A stretch of DNA of 54,640 nucleotides, taken from NCBI RefSeq assembly GCF_012396585.1, contig NZ_JAAXPR010000016.1:1-54640 (forward strand), in the 5' to 3' direction. Position numbers and translations under genes: made by a program. Position 1 is the first letter of the stretch; each line of letters opens with the position of its first letter. The notes beneath the pieces are model-generated. The model was not told the DNA's origin, made no database searches, and saw nothing but the letters and a program-made list of their open reading frames with translations. The DNA is from Streptococcus ovuberis. GTDB taxonomy: Bacteria > Bacillota > Bacilli > Lactobacillales > Streptococcaceae. Below are positions 1 through 9,952 of the stretch, piece after piece.

Positions 1-75
1 CATATGATTCTTTCTAATGAGTGGTTTGATTGCTTTTCATTATAGGTCATATGGGGCTTTTTTCATACTCAAAAA

Positions 76-132
76 GGCTCCATAATCTCCGAGGTGGATT
101 TACCCACTACAGAAATTATAGAGCCATTTTTT
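76..132 (+). terminator. stem-loop terminator at left edge
   Basis: The arms at 76-90 and 111-125 pair with a few G-U wobbles around a long loop and are followed by ATTTTTTCTT. It probably ends transcription coming from the gene left of the window. No gene is visible in 1-207. Confidence 0.5.
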
Positions 133-133
133 C

Positions 134-162
134 TTGACAAGAATATCGCACTGCGATATAAT
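134..162 (+). promoter_or_regulatory. consensus sigma-A promoter of the padR operon
   Basis: TTGACA at 134-139 and TATAAT at 157-162 are separated by exactly 17 nt, so both hexamers match consensus. It lies 46 nt upstream of the chosen PadR start and overlaps a perfect inverted repeat, which suggests that strong transcription is held down by a repressor. Confidence 0.85.
143..159. promoter_or_regulatory. palindromic operator overlapping the padR promoter
   Basis: ATATCGCA and TGCGATAT form a perfect 8-bp inverted repeat around a single central C. The repeat fills the -35/-10 spacer and enters the -10 box. Autoregulation by the PadR protein encoded just downstream is the simplest reading (inference). 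Confidence 0.6.
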
Positions 163-207
163 CAACATATAACGAACCACGATACATCGAGATGCGAAAG
201 GAGTGCT

Positions 208-543
208 ATGCAGGAGAAGATTAAGCGGGTCTACATTCCCATGACCGAGACGGCTTTTTATATCCTCTTTGCTTTGCAGGAGGAGCGGCATGGGTATGAG
301 ATTACCCAGCGGACCAAGGAACTAACTGCTGGACAGGTCATCATCAGCCCTGGCACCATGTACGGTAGCCTGTCCAAGATGGAGAAAGATGGTTTGATTC
401 AGCTGGTGCGTGAGGAGCAAAAACGCAAGATTTACCGCACCACGCCGCTGGGTCAGGAAGTCCTGCAACTGGAGCAGGAGCGGATTGCTAGACTCTATCA
501 CAATAGCAAAGGAGACATCTATGAAACAGATAAGGCGCTTTAG
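208..543 (+). CDS. PadR family transcriptional regulator
   Basis: A 111-aa winged-helix protein of usual PadR size. The N-terminal half shows the family pattern TAFYILFALQEERHGYEI followed by SPGTMYGSLSKMEKDGLI, the recognition helix region. The open frame extends up to 94, but the ATG at 208 has an AAAGGAG ribosome site just before it and lies behind a consensus promoter, so I chose it. Its end overlaps the next gene by 23 nt. PadR proteins beside DUF2812 genes are a common Firmicutes pairing; the inducing signal is unknown. Confidence 0.85.
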   Translation: MQEKIKRVYIPMTETAFYILFALQEERHGYEITQRTKELTAGQVIISPGTMYGSLSKMEKDGLIQLVREEQKRKIYRTTPLGQEVLQLEQERIARLYHNSKGDIYETDKAL

Positions 544-1087
544 TACCTATCAGGATCCACAAAAACTAGAGATCTATCTCCGCCAGCAGCATCAAGCGGG
601 CCAAGCCTTACAGGCAATCCATGGTTTTTCGGGAAAGCTGACCTTTGCGACTACCGTCCCTGAGGATGTGGTCTATCGGCTGGACTATTATGAGGCCAAG
701 GGCGGTTTTTTTCAGCCAGAGTACGATCATGGCTATCGAAAACTTTTTGCGGATGCGGGCTGGGAATTTGTAACATCGATGATGCCCTATGTGGTCTTTC
801 GCCAGCCAGTGACGGCAGACACAGACCCTCGTGACCTATCGCTTTACAGTGACCGAGACAGCCTCTTAGCCTACCATAAAAAAGTGCTTCATCGCCAGTT
901 GAGAATGGTTGCCATCCCCTTCTTGTTTCCTCTAAGTCAAGATTTAATGACAATAGCGACCGGTGGAGAATGGCGGAGCGGGCGGTTGGTCTTTCTTGGT
1001 CTAGTGTTATTGACCTATGCTGGTCTAGCCAGCTATTTTATCAGCAGTCATTATCAAAAAGTCAAAGGAGTAAACGATGGCAATTAA
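521..1087 (+). CDS. DUF2812 domain membrane protein
   Basis: 188 aa. The N-terminal soluble part (about 1-100) has the DUF2812 pattern: a segment like VVYRLDYYE, then the YRKLFADAGWEFV block and a VVFRQP strand. Two hydrophobic C-terminal segments follow (roughly residues 130-150 and 155-178). The ATG at 521 has AAAGGAG upstream and overlaps the PadR end; the longer open frame from 410 is a shadow of padR. It overlaps the next reading frame by 11 nt, so the cluster is translationally coupled. The function of the family is unknown; these proteins are usually controlled by a neighbouring PadR repressor. Confidence 0.75.
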   Translation: MKQIRRFSTYQDPQKLEIYLRQQHQAGQALQAIHGFSGKLTFATTVPEDVVYRLDYYEAKGGFFQPEYDHGYRKLFADAGWEFVTSMMPYVVFRQPVTADTDPRDLSLYSDRDSLLAYHKKVLHRQLRMVAIPFLFPLSQDLMTIATGGEWRSGRLVFLGLVLLTYAGLASYFISSHYQKVKGVNDGN

Positions 1088-1587
1088 AACAGTTTTTAAA
1101 TCCTTCTTTATCACCGATTTTGAGGAAGAAGCCGCTTACCTTGCGGCCATGCACCGGAAAGGCTGGAAGTTGACCAAGATTAGCTTTGACTGCCTCTTTC
1201 ATTTTGAAGCAACAGCACCTGAAGAGATGGTCTAGCCAGCTTGACTTTAAGGGCAATGGCAGAGCAGATCAGGAGAGCTACTACCAACTCTATCAAGACT
1301 ACGGCTGGGAACCAGTCACGACTTGCAATAGCTTTGAAATTTTTAGAAAACCTGCTCGTCAAGTGGAAGATGATGGCATTTTTAGTGACAATGCTAGTAA
1401 GTTGGAAATGATTGGCCGAATTTTTAAACGACGTTTCCTGCTTAGCATATTTTTATATCTTTACTTGATTGTCCTTCAAGATGAAAACACAACCTTCCGA
1501 ATTGGGGTTAGCTTGATTTATCTACCACTCCTTCTTTATGTCGCTTATCGCTTTTACCGATTAAAAAGGAAATATGGAGGTGTGTGA
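1077..1587 (+). pseudogene. second DUF2812 protein, apparent frameshift at about 1235
   Basis: The first frame starts with ATG at 1077 (AAAGGAG upstream) and reads MAIKTVFKSFF... for 52 codons to a TAG at 1233-1235. The following frame (+1) continues as a normal DUF2812 protein: DFKGNGRADQESYY, then YGWEPVTTCNSFEIFRKP and two C-terminal membrane segments, ending at 1587. Deleting one G near 1235 would restore EEMVYQLDFKG across the junction. So this is either a real single-base insertion or a sequencing error. With the repair the protein would be about 169 aa, similar to its upstream paralogue. Confidence 0.7.
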
Positions 1588-1588
1588 T

Positions 1589-1805
1589 GTGTCAGAAAAA
1601 CAAACAGAAACAGGATACAGTCCTTCCAGTGTTCCTATTAAATGTAGTAACTTTTTGGAGATTTACCCTGCCTCGTACCAATCTGGCAGCCACTACCTTA
1701 TCTGGCTGGGGCATTAATCTTTTAGCTCTTTTTCAGTTGGGCATTATGCTGGCGCTAGTGATTAAATCGTTGAGACAACGACAGTCATCTCAGTCTCAAG
1801 ACTGA
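1589..1805 (+). pseudogene. small membrane protein of the DUF2812 operon, apparent frameshift
   Basis: A GTG at 1589 with GGAGG 8 nt upstream opens a natural-looking frame (VSEKQTETGY ... SHYLIWLG) that stops at 1715-1717. The +1 frame continues directly with a membrane segment, INLLALFQLGIMLALVIK, to 1805. Removing one G from the GGGG run at 1708-1711 joins them as LIWLGINLLALFQ. The alternative 72-aa frame from ATG 1587 is open throughout but its N-terminal half looks unlike a real protein. I therefore prefer a frameshifted gene of about 72 aa with two membrane segments. Confidence 0.5.
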
Positions 1806-1807
1806 AA

Positions 1808-1834
1808 TTAGCACTCTTGGCAAAAGAGTGCTAA
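1808..1834. promoter_or_regulatory. CIRCE element 1 (HrcA operator)
   Basis: TTAGCACTC - 9 nt - GAGTGCTAA, a perfect match to the CIRCE consensus. It lies just upstream of the -35 box of the hrcA operon, and together with the T-run that follows may also terminate the upstream operon. Confidence 0.93.
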
Positions 1835-1841
1835 TTTTTTC

Positions 1842-1869
1842 TTGACAAGTGCTAGGAATGATGTATAAT
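1842..1869 (+). promoter_or_regulatory. hrcA-grpE-dnaK promoter
   Basis: TTGACA at 1842-1847 and TATAAT at 1864-1869 with a 16-nt spacer, sandwiched between two CIRCE operators. Typical vegetative heat-shock promoter under HrcA repression. Confidence 0.88.
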
Positions 1870-1880
1870 AGAATCATGAA

Positions 1881-1907
1881 TTAGCACTCGGCGAATGAGA
1901 GTGCTAA
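1881..1907. promoter_or_regulatory. CIRCE element 2 (HrcA operator)
   Basis: TTAGCACTC - 9 nt - GAGTGCTAA, perfect. It covers the region just after the -10 box and ends 7 nt before the hrcA ribosome site, so bound HrcA would block initiation and the stem could also act in the mRNA leader. Confidence 0.94.
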
Positions 1908-1927
1908 AAATTAGAGGAGGTGAGGCT

Positions 1928-2962
1928 GTGATAACCGATCGTCAAAAGGCGATTTTAGATTTAATTGTAGACATCTTTACGCAGACTCAGGAACCTGTCG
2001 GGTCAAAAGCCTTACAGGAGCTGATTAACTCTTCTAGTGCGACCATTCGTAATGACATGTCTGCCCTTGAAAAATTAGGACTTTTAGAAAAAGCCCATAC
2101 GTCAAGTGGACGGATGCCTAGTATCACAGGTTTTCAATATTTCGTGGAAAATTCTCTGACCCTAACGCAGGTGGCAGAGCACCATATCTATCAAGTTCTG
2201 AAAGCTTTTGATGATACCTTTTTTACCATAGAGGATCTCCTGCAGCGTGCGGCAGATGTGCTAGCAGAATTGACAGGCTACACAGCAGTCGCTCTGGATG
2301 TGGAGCCCAGTCGGCAGAAGTTGACTGGATTTGAACTGGTAACAACGACGACGCATACAGGGCTTGCTGTTTTTACTTTGGATGACTCATCGACTATCAC
2401 TAGCCAATTTGCCTTGCCCAAAAACCTCTTGCCGACGGATTTGATGACCATTCGGCGACTAGTCCATGAGCGCTTTATCGGCAAGACAGTATTAGATATT
2501 CACTATCGCTTGAGAACAGAGATTCCTCAGATTGTGCAGAAATATTTCACAACGACGGATAATGTTCTGGATCTCTTTGAACACCTTTTCCGAGATATTT
2601 TCGAGGAGAAGATAATGGTGGCTGGCAAGGTCAAGTTGTTGGACTTTGCAGATTTTGAAACCTATCACTACTTGGACCAGATTCAGTTGGTTTCTCGGGA
2701 AATCCGAGAAGGCTTGACAGAGGACCAGATGCAAGTGGTCAAGGTTGCTGATAGCCGATCGTCAAATCTGGCTCAGCTGACTGTGATTAGTCAAAAGTTC
2801 CTGGTGCCTTATCGTGGTCATGGTATTTTGACCCTGATTGGACCGATCAGTTTGGATTACAAGCGGATGGTGAGCTTAGTCAATCTGGTCAATCAAGTTT
2901 TAGCTATGAAGTTGACAGACTTTTATCGCTATTTGAGCAGTAATCATTATGAAGTCAACTAA
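1928..2962 (+). CDS. hrcA: heat-inducible transcription repressor HrcA
   Basis: 344 aa, the normal length. An N-terminal winged helix ([23 protein letters not shown], then [16 protein letters not shown]) precedes the HrcA dimerization/GAF-like domain. The open frame starts earlier with an ATG inside CIRCE 2, but the GTG at 1928 is preceded by GAGGAGG at 7 nt and gives the canonical MITDRQKAI start. HrcA binds the two CIRCE sites upstream and represses this operon; GroEL activity normally keeps it folded. First gene of the cluster, 90 nt before grpE. Confidence 0.97.
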   Translation: MITDRQKAILDLIVDIFTQTQEPVGSKALQELINSSSATIRNDMSALEKLGLLEKAHTSSGRMPSITGFQYFVENSLTLTQVAEHHIYQVLKAFDDTFFTIEDLLQRAADVLAELTGYTAVALDVEPSRQKLTGFELVTTTTHTGLAVFTLDDSSTITSQFALPKNLLPTDLMTIRRLVHERFIGKTVLDIHYRLRTEIPQIVQKYFTTTDNVLDLFEHLFRDIFEEKIMVAGKVKLLDFADFETYHYLDQIQLVSREIREGLTEDQMQVVKVADSRSSNLAQLTVISQKFLVPYRGHGILTLIGPISLDYKRMVSLVNLVNQVLAMKLTDFYRYLSSNHYEVN

Positions 2963-3052
2963 ATTCACTGGGCAGTTGCCTAGAAGTCTCACGAATTTCA
3001 AGGTGAGTCTAAAAATCGCTTACTTATTATTGTAACTACGAATGGAGGACCC

Positions 3053-3586
3053 ATGTCTGAAGAAATCAAAAACGAAGAAATTATTGAAGAAGAGGTAGTC
3101 GAAGAGGTTTCAGAGGTCGCTGAAGAAACAACAGGAGCAACCACTGAAAAAACTGACTTGGAATTAGCCCAAGAAAAGGCTGACGATTTTGAAAACAAAT
3201 ACCTGCGAGCCCACGCTGAAATGCAAAACATCCAGCGCCGAGCTAGCGAAGAACGCCAGACCCTGCAACGCTACCGTTCGCAGGACTTGGCCAAAAAAAT
3301 CTTGCCTAGTCTCGACAACTTGGAGCGTGCCTTAGCTGTTGAAGGCTTGACGGACGACGTCAAAAAAGGCATCGAAATGGTTCAGGACAGTCTCCTCCAA
3401 GCCCTGAAAGAAGAAGGCGTTGAAGAGGTTGAGACAACAACTTTTGATCCAAATCTTCACATGGCAGTTCAAACCCTACCAGCTGATGACGACAACCCAG
3501 CAGACACTATCGCCCAAGTCTTCCAAAAAGGCTACAAACTCCATGAACGCCTGCTTAGACCAGCTATGGTGGTGGTGTATAACTAG
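3053..3586 (+). CDS. grpE: nucleotide exchange factor GrpE
   Basis: 177 aa. An acidic, low-complexity N-terminus ([16 protein letters not shown]) leads to the long dimerizing coiled coil with the family segment [19 protein letters not shown] and a C-terminal beta domain ([25 protein letters not shown]). GrpE releases ADP from DnaK and acts in the cytoplasm. ATG 3053 has GGAGG-like sequence upstream. It lies between hrcA and dnaK, as usual for Firmicutes, but is followed by an unusually hairpin-rich 421-nt gap. Confidence 0.97.
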   Translation: MSEEIKNEEIIEEEVVEEVSEVAEETTGATTEKTDLELAQEKADDFENKYLRAHAEMQNIQRRASEERQTLQRYRSQDLAKKILPSLDNLERALAVEGLTDDVKKGIEMVQDSLLQALKEEGVEEVETTTFDPNLHMAVQTLPADDDNPADTIAQVFQKGYKLHERLLRPAMVVVYN

Positions 3587-3589
3587 TCA

Positions 3590-3945
3590 ATAATGATGGG
3601 CGTTAAAACGCCTCATCATTATACGGCAACCGCTATGGCGGATTGCCTAGACTCCTTACTAGCTCGATAGCAAAATGGTATCGATTTTGCTATCTCACGT
3701 CGCAATTACACTATACAATGTTAATAGCTAATCAAAAAAATAAATAGGTCCGAAATGACGATAAACTATGAAAATAAGAAATAAAATTGCTATTTCGGAT
3801 GCATCAGCAATGAAGCGAACGAAGTGAGCCATTCCGATACTCTTCACCGTAGTGGTCGTGAGATAAGCGATTGTTTCGCTTATCTCACGACGGAATTTTT
3901 GAGACCTTAGGCTCAAAAATTAGCTATAAAACGCCGTAGGCGTTT
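3590..3945. repeat. cluster of six hairpins between grpE and dnaK
   Basis: The 421-nt grpE-dnaK gap has no credible gene. It contains six consecutive inverted repeats: 3590-3622 (one bulge), 3625-3647 (imperfect), 3666-3694 (10-bp arms), 3855-3891 (15-bp arms, 7-nt loop), 3894-3921 (10-bp arms) and 3929-3945 (7-bp arms, loop GTA). The two strongest end in related tails, TATCTCACGTCGCAATT and TATCTCACGACGGAATT, so they look like two copies of one repeat. None has a clear terminator T-run. They could be a mobile palindromic repeat or RNA-processing/stability sites that set DnaK against HrcA/GrpE levels. Confidence 0.75.
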
Positions 3946-3950
3946 GCTAG

Positions 3951-5834
<1,884 letters not shown>

Positions 5835-5920
5835 GTGACAAAAACCGTTTAAAATCCGTTTGAAGATAGGCCGCAGAGCGGCGTCCCCTTCAACAGCTTA
5901 CATCAGTAGGAGGAATTGTT

Positions 5921-6298
5921 ATGTCACTGGTAGACAATAAAAGGAATGCTGTTGCTTTTTATGAAACAGCCTATCTGGGGAATCCTAGGGAAGCAGTGGA
6001 ACTGTATGTTGGAGAAAACTATCTCCAACACAATCCTAAAGTGGAAGATGGCAAAGCGGGATTTATTGCTTATTTTGAAGAAATGAAGCAATACTGTCCA
6101 AATAAGGAAATTGAGTTTGTTAGAGTCATCGGAGAAGGTGATTTAGTTGCTCTTCACACCCATCAAACTTGGGGGGCTCCTGAGAATAAGGAATATGTGA
6201 CCATGGATTTCTTCCGTTTTGAAGATGGTAAAATTGTAGAGCACTGGGATTCGATTCAAGAGGTCATGCCAACCAAGTCAGGCAGGGCAATGTACTAA
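5921..6298 (+). CDS. SnoaL-like / NTF2-fold polyketide-cyclase family protein
   Basis: 125 aa. The pattern NKRNAVAFYETAYLGNPREAVELYVGENYLQHNP at the N-terminus and FFRFEDGKIVEHWDSIQEV at the C-terminus is characteristic of predicted SnoaL-like ester cyclases with an NTF2 fold. The substrate cannot be read from sequence; most bacterial members are uncharacterized. The ATG at 5921 has AGGAGG 9 nt upstream. It sits 86 nt after dnaK and is followed by a terminator, so it may be read through from dnaK but ends that unit. Confidence 0.8.
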   Translation: MSLVDNKRNAVAFYETAYLGNPREAVELYVGENYLQHNPKVEDGKAGFIAYFEEMKQYCPNKEIEFVRVIGEGDLVALHTHQTWGAPENKEYVTMDFFRFEDGKIVEHWDSIQEVMPTKSGRAMY

Positions 6299-6329
6299 TT
6301 TTATAAATAGGATTAGCACTTTACCAACA

Positions 6330-6360
6330 AACCAGAGGTTGCAAGCCAGCCTCTGGTTTT
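6330..6360 (+). terminator. terminator after the SnoaL-like gene
   Basis: AACCAGAGG (6330-6338) pairs perfectly with CCTCTGGTT (6350-6358), followed by TTGGG. The T-run is short, so termination may be partial. Confidence 0.6.
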
Positions 6361-6387
6361 GGGTAATTGTTGACGAGGAGGTTTTTC

Positions 6388-7020
6388 ATGAAAAAAGTTG
6401 CCTGTTTGCTCTATCCCAATTTCTCTTTATATGAAATTGCCCCTCTGACCAGTACACTAGTCTTATCCTTTGAGAAAAAAATTGATTTTATCGCTACCTC
6501 AAAGGAAACAATTTATTCAGAGGACGGCCTGCCTTGTCATGCCACTAAAACCTTAGATGAGGTAGATGTAGAAGAATATGATTGTATTCTTTGCCCGGGC
6601 ATGATTGACTTTACTCCGGCTTTACGAGATGACTGTCTCATTCAATTTCTTGCCAGTTTAAAAGGGAAATCGATCAAAATTGCAGCGATTTCCTCTGCTC
6701 CTATCTTACTTGCTAAGGCTGGGCTACTAGATAACACTCTATACACAGGTGGTATTTGGCAGAATTTCATCGATTATTTTGAGTTCTTGCCTAGAGATAA
6801 TTTTCGCCCCCTACCGGTTTGTGAGGATGGGAATATCATTACAGGAACGGGGTTTACTGTTAATGCCTTTTCGCGTCAGGTCCTGACCAGTCTTGGATTG
6901 GTTGAAGATGCAAGTAGGTACTTCAAAGAGCTGGATAATTACTCTGAGGATGATTTTATGTTTCAGTTATCCAACGAAGCGTTTGAAGAGTTCAGGTCAA
7001 CATTTGAAAAATTGTCTTAA
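6388..7020 (+). CDS. DJ-1/PfpI family protein, nucleophile position Ser
   Basis: 210 aa. The DJ-1/PfpI fold is indicated by the N-terminal strand KKVACLLYPNFSLYEIAPL, the acidic elbow region, and the block IAAISSAPILLAKAGLLDN. ATG 6388 has GAGGAGG 6 nt upstream; the longer frame from 6367 starts inside that site. In most family members the residue after AI in this block is the reactive Cys; here it is Ser, so a Cys-dependent glyoxalase or protease activity is unlikely unless Ser substitutes. A C-terminal extension (about 25 aa, acidic) follows the domain. Role unknown. Confidence 0.75.
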   Translation: MKKVACLLYPNFSLYEIAPLTSTLVLSFEKKIDFIATSKETIYSEDGLPCHATKTLDEVDVEEYDCILCPGMIDFTPALRDDCLIQFLASLKGKSIKIAAISSAPILLAKAGLLDNTLYTGGIWQNFIDYFEFLPRDNFRPLPVCEDGNIITGTGFTVNAFSRQVLTSLGLVEDASRYFKELDNYSEDDFMFQLSNEAFEEFRSTFEKLS

Positions 7021-7127
7021 CCAATTTTGCAGAAAAGAATAAGGTTCGGTTATTCGAACACAGTCGTTTATCTAGTGTTTGGCAGGAAGTTATTGACGCA
7101 ACTAAATACGGCTACGAATCGGTGAAA

Positions 7128-7307
7128 AAGAGAAATCTTCCTAGATAACAAGTATCTCTGTCGGGTTTCCTATTTTCGCTGAGATGAAATTACAGAAAGG
7201 AATACAAGTGTTCTTAATGGAACACGGGCTACGGGCTGTGCAAAAAAGATAGGGTTGTCTAGGACGCAAGTGTCTCTCGTCAAATCTCCTGTCTCTGCTT
7301 TGTCCGT
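7128..7307. repeat. two copies of a structured motif upstream of dnaJ
   Basis: The 308-nt gap 7021-7328 holds no gene. Segments 7128-7189 and 7245-7307 share a skeleton: CTAG, a short stem, CAAGT, the paired arm, TCTCT, GTC, then TCCT-T-T-GCT. In the first copy the inner stem is AGATA/TATCT; in the second the equivalent stem is GAC/GTC, so the bases differ but the pairing is kept. This looks like a diverged structured repeat or paired RNA elements in the dnaJ leader. No obvious terminator or promoter consensus is visible. Confidence 0.45.
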
Positions 7308-7328
7308 AACGCCCTTTGTATCTTAATT

Positions 7329-8462
7329 ATGAACAATCAAGAATACTACGACCGACTGGGCGTCTCCAAGTCTGCGTCGCAAGACGAGATTAAAAAGGCC
7401 TATCGGAAATTATCTAAAAAATATCACCCAGACATCAATAAGGAAGCTGGGGCGGAGCAAAAATACAAGGACATTCAAGAAGCTTACGAGACCCTGGGCG
7501 ACGAGCAAAAACGGGCGAGCTATGACCAGTTTGGACCTGCTGGAGCAGGCGGTGGTTTTGGTGGTGGCGGTTTTGGCGGCTTTGATGGTGGCGGTTTTGG
7601 TGGTTTTGAAGACATCTTCTCTAGCTTCTTCGGTGGCGGTGGTGCTTCTCGCAATCCCAACGCCCCTCGTCAAGGGGATGACCTTCAATATCGAATCAAT
7701 CTCAAATTTGAAGAGGCCATTTTCGGTACAGAAAAAGAGGTCAAATATAACCGCGAAGCAAGTTGTCATACCTGCCATGGTTCTGGAGCCAAGCCTGGCA
7801 CTAGCCCTGTGACCTGCGGTCGTTGTCATGGTTCTGGTGTGATCAATGTTGATACGCAAACGCCACTCGGTATGATGCGTCGCCAAGTCACCTGTAATGT
7901 TTGTCACGGTCGTGGTCAAGAGATTAAAGATCCTTGCCAGACCTGTCATGGAACTGGTCATGAAAAGCAAGCCCATTCTGTGACGGTTAAGATCCCAGCA
8001 GGGATTGAGACAGGACAACAAATCCGTTTGTCAGGTCAAGGAGAAGCGGGCCTTAACGGTGGCCCCTACGGTGATCTTTATGTCGTGGTTAATGTTCAGG
8101 CTAGCGATAAGTTTGAACGCCAAGGGACAACGATTTACTATGATTTGAACATCAGTTTTGTTCAAGCTGCTTTAGGAGATACGGTGGACATTCCGACTGT
8201 TCATGGCGATGTGGAAATGACCATCCCAGCTGGCACGCAGACGGGTAAGAAATTCCGTCTGCGAGGCAAGGGGGCACCGCAATTACGTGGCTCAGGCCAA
8301 GGGGATCAATTTGTTACAGTCAACATTGTAACACCAACCAAACTCAATGATAAGCAGAGAGAGGCGCTCAAAGCGTTTGCTGCTGCTTCTGGTGAACAGG
8401 TCCAACCTAGTAAGAAAAAAGGTTTCTTCGAGTCTATCAAAGATGCCTTGGAAGGGGAATAA
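7329..8462 (+). CDS. dnaJ: molecular chaperone DnaJ (Hsp40)
   Basis: 377 aa, full length. J domain at 1-70 with HPD in [11 protein letters not shown], a Gly/Phe-rich linker (about 75-105) built of GGGFGG repeats, four CXXCXGXG zinc motifs ([32 protein letters not shown]) at roughly 145-215, then the C-terminal substrate-binding domains. It stimulates DnaK ATPase and delivers clients. No good ribosome site precedes ATG 7329, which follows TATCTTAATT; initiation may depend on the structured leader. A terminator follows the stop codon. Confidence 0.97.
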   Translation: MNNQEYYDRLGVSKSASQDEIKKAYRKLSKKYHPDINKEAGAEQKYKDIQEAYETLGDEQKRASYDQFGPAGAGGGFGGGGFGGFDGGGFGGFEDIFSSFFGGGGASRNPNAPRQGDDLQYRINLKFEEAIFGTEKEVKYNREASCHTCHGSGAKPGTSPVTCGRCHGSGVINVDTQTPLGMMRRQVTCNVCHGRGQEIKDPCQTCHGTGHEKQAHSVTVKIPAGIETGQQIRLSGQGEAGLNGGPYGDLYVVVNVQASDKFERQGTTIYYDLNISFVQAALGDTVDIPTVHGDVEMTIPAGTQTGKKFRLRGKGAPQLRGSGQGDQFVTVNIVTPTKLNDKQREALKAFAAASGEQVQPSKKKGFFESIKDALEGE

Positions 8463-8474
8463 ACCACTTATTAG

Positions 8475-8507
8475 CCAAGTTTCTCTAGTGAGGCTTGGCC
8501 TTTTTGT
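8475..8507 (+). terminator. terminator of the heat-shock cluster
   Basis: GCCAAG (8475-8480) and CTTGGC (8495-8500) enclose a second small CTC/GAG stem and are followed by CTTTTTG. It lies 12 nt after the dnaJ stop. Confidence 0.8.
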
Positions 8508-9202
8508 TGCGGCTAAGTTGAGCACTGCTGTCATGCTCATCGTCCATTGACGTTTATGCGATATTTTCCAAAGTGTTTTAAAATGAGTATTGATAGCTGG
8601 ATTTAGGGGCATATTTTCATCGTTGTCCAACGAAAGAGTCAGGTGTTTTTTGTCTTTTTTCGCTTTAAGGATTTTTCAAGAAAAATTTCACTTTTCTTTA
8701 AGGTTCGAGCTTTATACTATTATCATCCTAGCAAGATAACTTGCAGGATCTCCTAAATTTTTTTATTTTCTTTTTCATATAATCTCCTGGGAAAAGCGGG
8801 TCTAACCTGCTTTTTCTGTTTTCTGTGATGTTCACTCCGTTTTGCAGCTACGGAGCGAAACAAGACCCGTTAGGTGGGGCGGAGTTCTGTTTTGGAGGTA
8901 GGTACTTTGTTTGATGATTTCACAGCAAAAACGATTTTGCATTGTGAATGGAGGCGAATAGTACTCCAAAAACCTCACTTGGCTAGGACAGTTCTAGTAA
9001 TGTCCTTAAAGCCAATAAGGGTCAAGTCTACCTCCTCTTCTAATGGGGCTAACCCCGATTGCACGTGAATTCAGCTCACCTTATCCTTGCTTGCTTTGTT
9101 AGAAAATGATGGTAAACAAGATTCCTCTTTCCTGAAACTGAGCCCCCACAGATTGTTTTGAATAGTCTTTTTTTTCTGAGGTGAACGTGGTAGAATAGGT
9201 CC
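8508..9202. other. gene-free, structured intergenic region dnaJ-truA
   Basis: About 700 nt without a convincing ORF on either strand. It contains a terminator-like stem at 8795-8811 followed by TTTTTCTGTTTTC although no gene precedes it, a strong two-part hairpin at 8979-9015 (TTGGCT/AGCCAA plus AGGACA/TGTCCT), and a GGGGCTAACCCC stem near 9050. This could hold a small RNA ending at about 8816 and a second structured transcript after it. I could not recognise any known RNA family. An extended -10 (TGG TAGAAT, ending 9196) just before truA may be its promoter. Confidence 0.4.
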
Positions 9203-9952
9203 ATGACACGATATAAAGCAATTATTTCTTATGATGGGACCAGATTTTCGGGGTTTCAACGACAACCTAATGAGCGTACGGTTCAGGAGGAATTGGAAAA
9301 AACCTTGATACGGATAAATAGTGGACAACCTGTGACGATTCATGGAGCTGGGCGGACAGATGCAGGTGTTCATGCTTATGGACAGGTCATCCATTTCGAT
9401 CTTCCCCAAGAGCGCGATGTGGAAAAACTCCGGTTTGGTCTAGATACCCAGGCGCCGGAAGACATTGATGTCGTCTCAGTTGAGGTAGTGTCTGAGGACT
9501 TTCATGCCCGCTACAGCAAGCATAGCAAGACCTATGAGTTCCTCGTTGATACCGGTCGGCCTAAGAACCCCATGATGCGTCATTATGCGACAGCCTATCC
9601 TTATCCCTTGGACCTAGCCCTCATGCAAGAGGCTATTAAGGATTTGGTTGGTACGCATGATTTTACAGGGTTTACAGCAACAGGAACTAGTGTGGAAAAT
9701 AAAGTCCGCACCATCACTCGGGCGACTGTAGAGTATGAGGGACGTCCTAATTTTTTGGTCTTTACTTTTACAGGCAATGGCTTTCTCTATAAGCAGGTCC
9801 GCAACATGGTTGGCACCCTCTTAAAAATTGGGAATGGACGGATGCCTGTTGGTCAGATAAAGCGGATTTTGGAAAGTAAAGAACGTAGTTTGGCGGGTCC
9901 AACAGCTGCTGGCAATGGCCTCTATTTAAAGGAGATTAGTTATGACGACTAA
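9203..9952 (+). CDS. truA: tRNA pseudouridine(38-40) synthase TruA
   Basis: 249 aa, normal length. The N-terminal [15 protein letters not shown] and the catalytic motif [19 protein letters not shown] with the active Asp (in RTDAG) identify the family; the C-terminal half has [20 protein letters not shown]. It isomerizes uridines 38-40 in the anticodon arm of tRNAs. ATG 9203 follows a short leader with an extended -10 box. It overlaps the next gene by 11 nt, so truA heads a four-gene operon with pdxK, an ECF S component and a UPF0340 gene. Confidence 0.97.
   Translation: MTRYKAIISYDGTRFSGFQRQPNERTVQEELEKTLIRINSGQPVTIHGAGRTDAGVHAYGQVIHFDLPQERDVEKLRFGLDTQAPEDIDVVSVEVVSEDFHARYSKHSKTYEFLVDTGRPKNPMMRHYATAYPYPLDLALMQEAIKDLVGTHDFTGFTATGTSVENKVRTITRATVEYEGRPNFLVFTFTGNGFLYKQVRNMVGTLLKIGNGRMPVGQIKRILESKERSLAGPTAAGNGLYLKEISYDD

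Noticed and set aside
94..207. 38-residue N-terminal extension of the PadR protein
   Set aside because: The extension crosses the promoter and operator; ATG 208 has the ribosome site.
7410..8021. 203-aa open frame on the minus strand
   Set aside because: It is fully antisense to dnaJ, low-complexity, and mirrors the Gly-rich and zinc-motif codons; no ribosome site.
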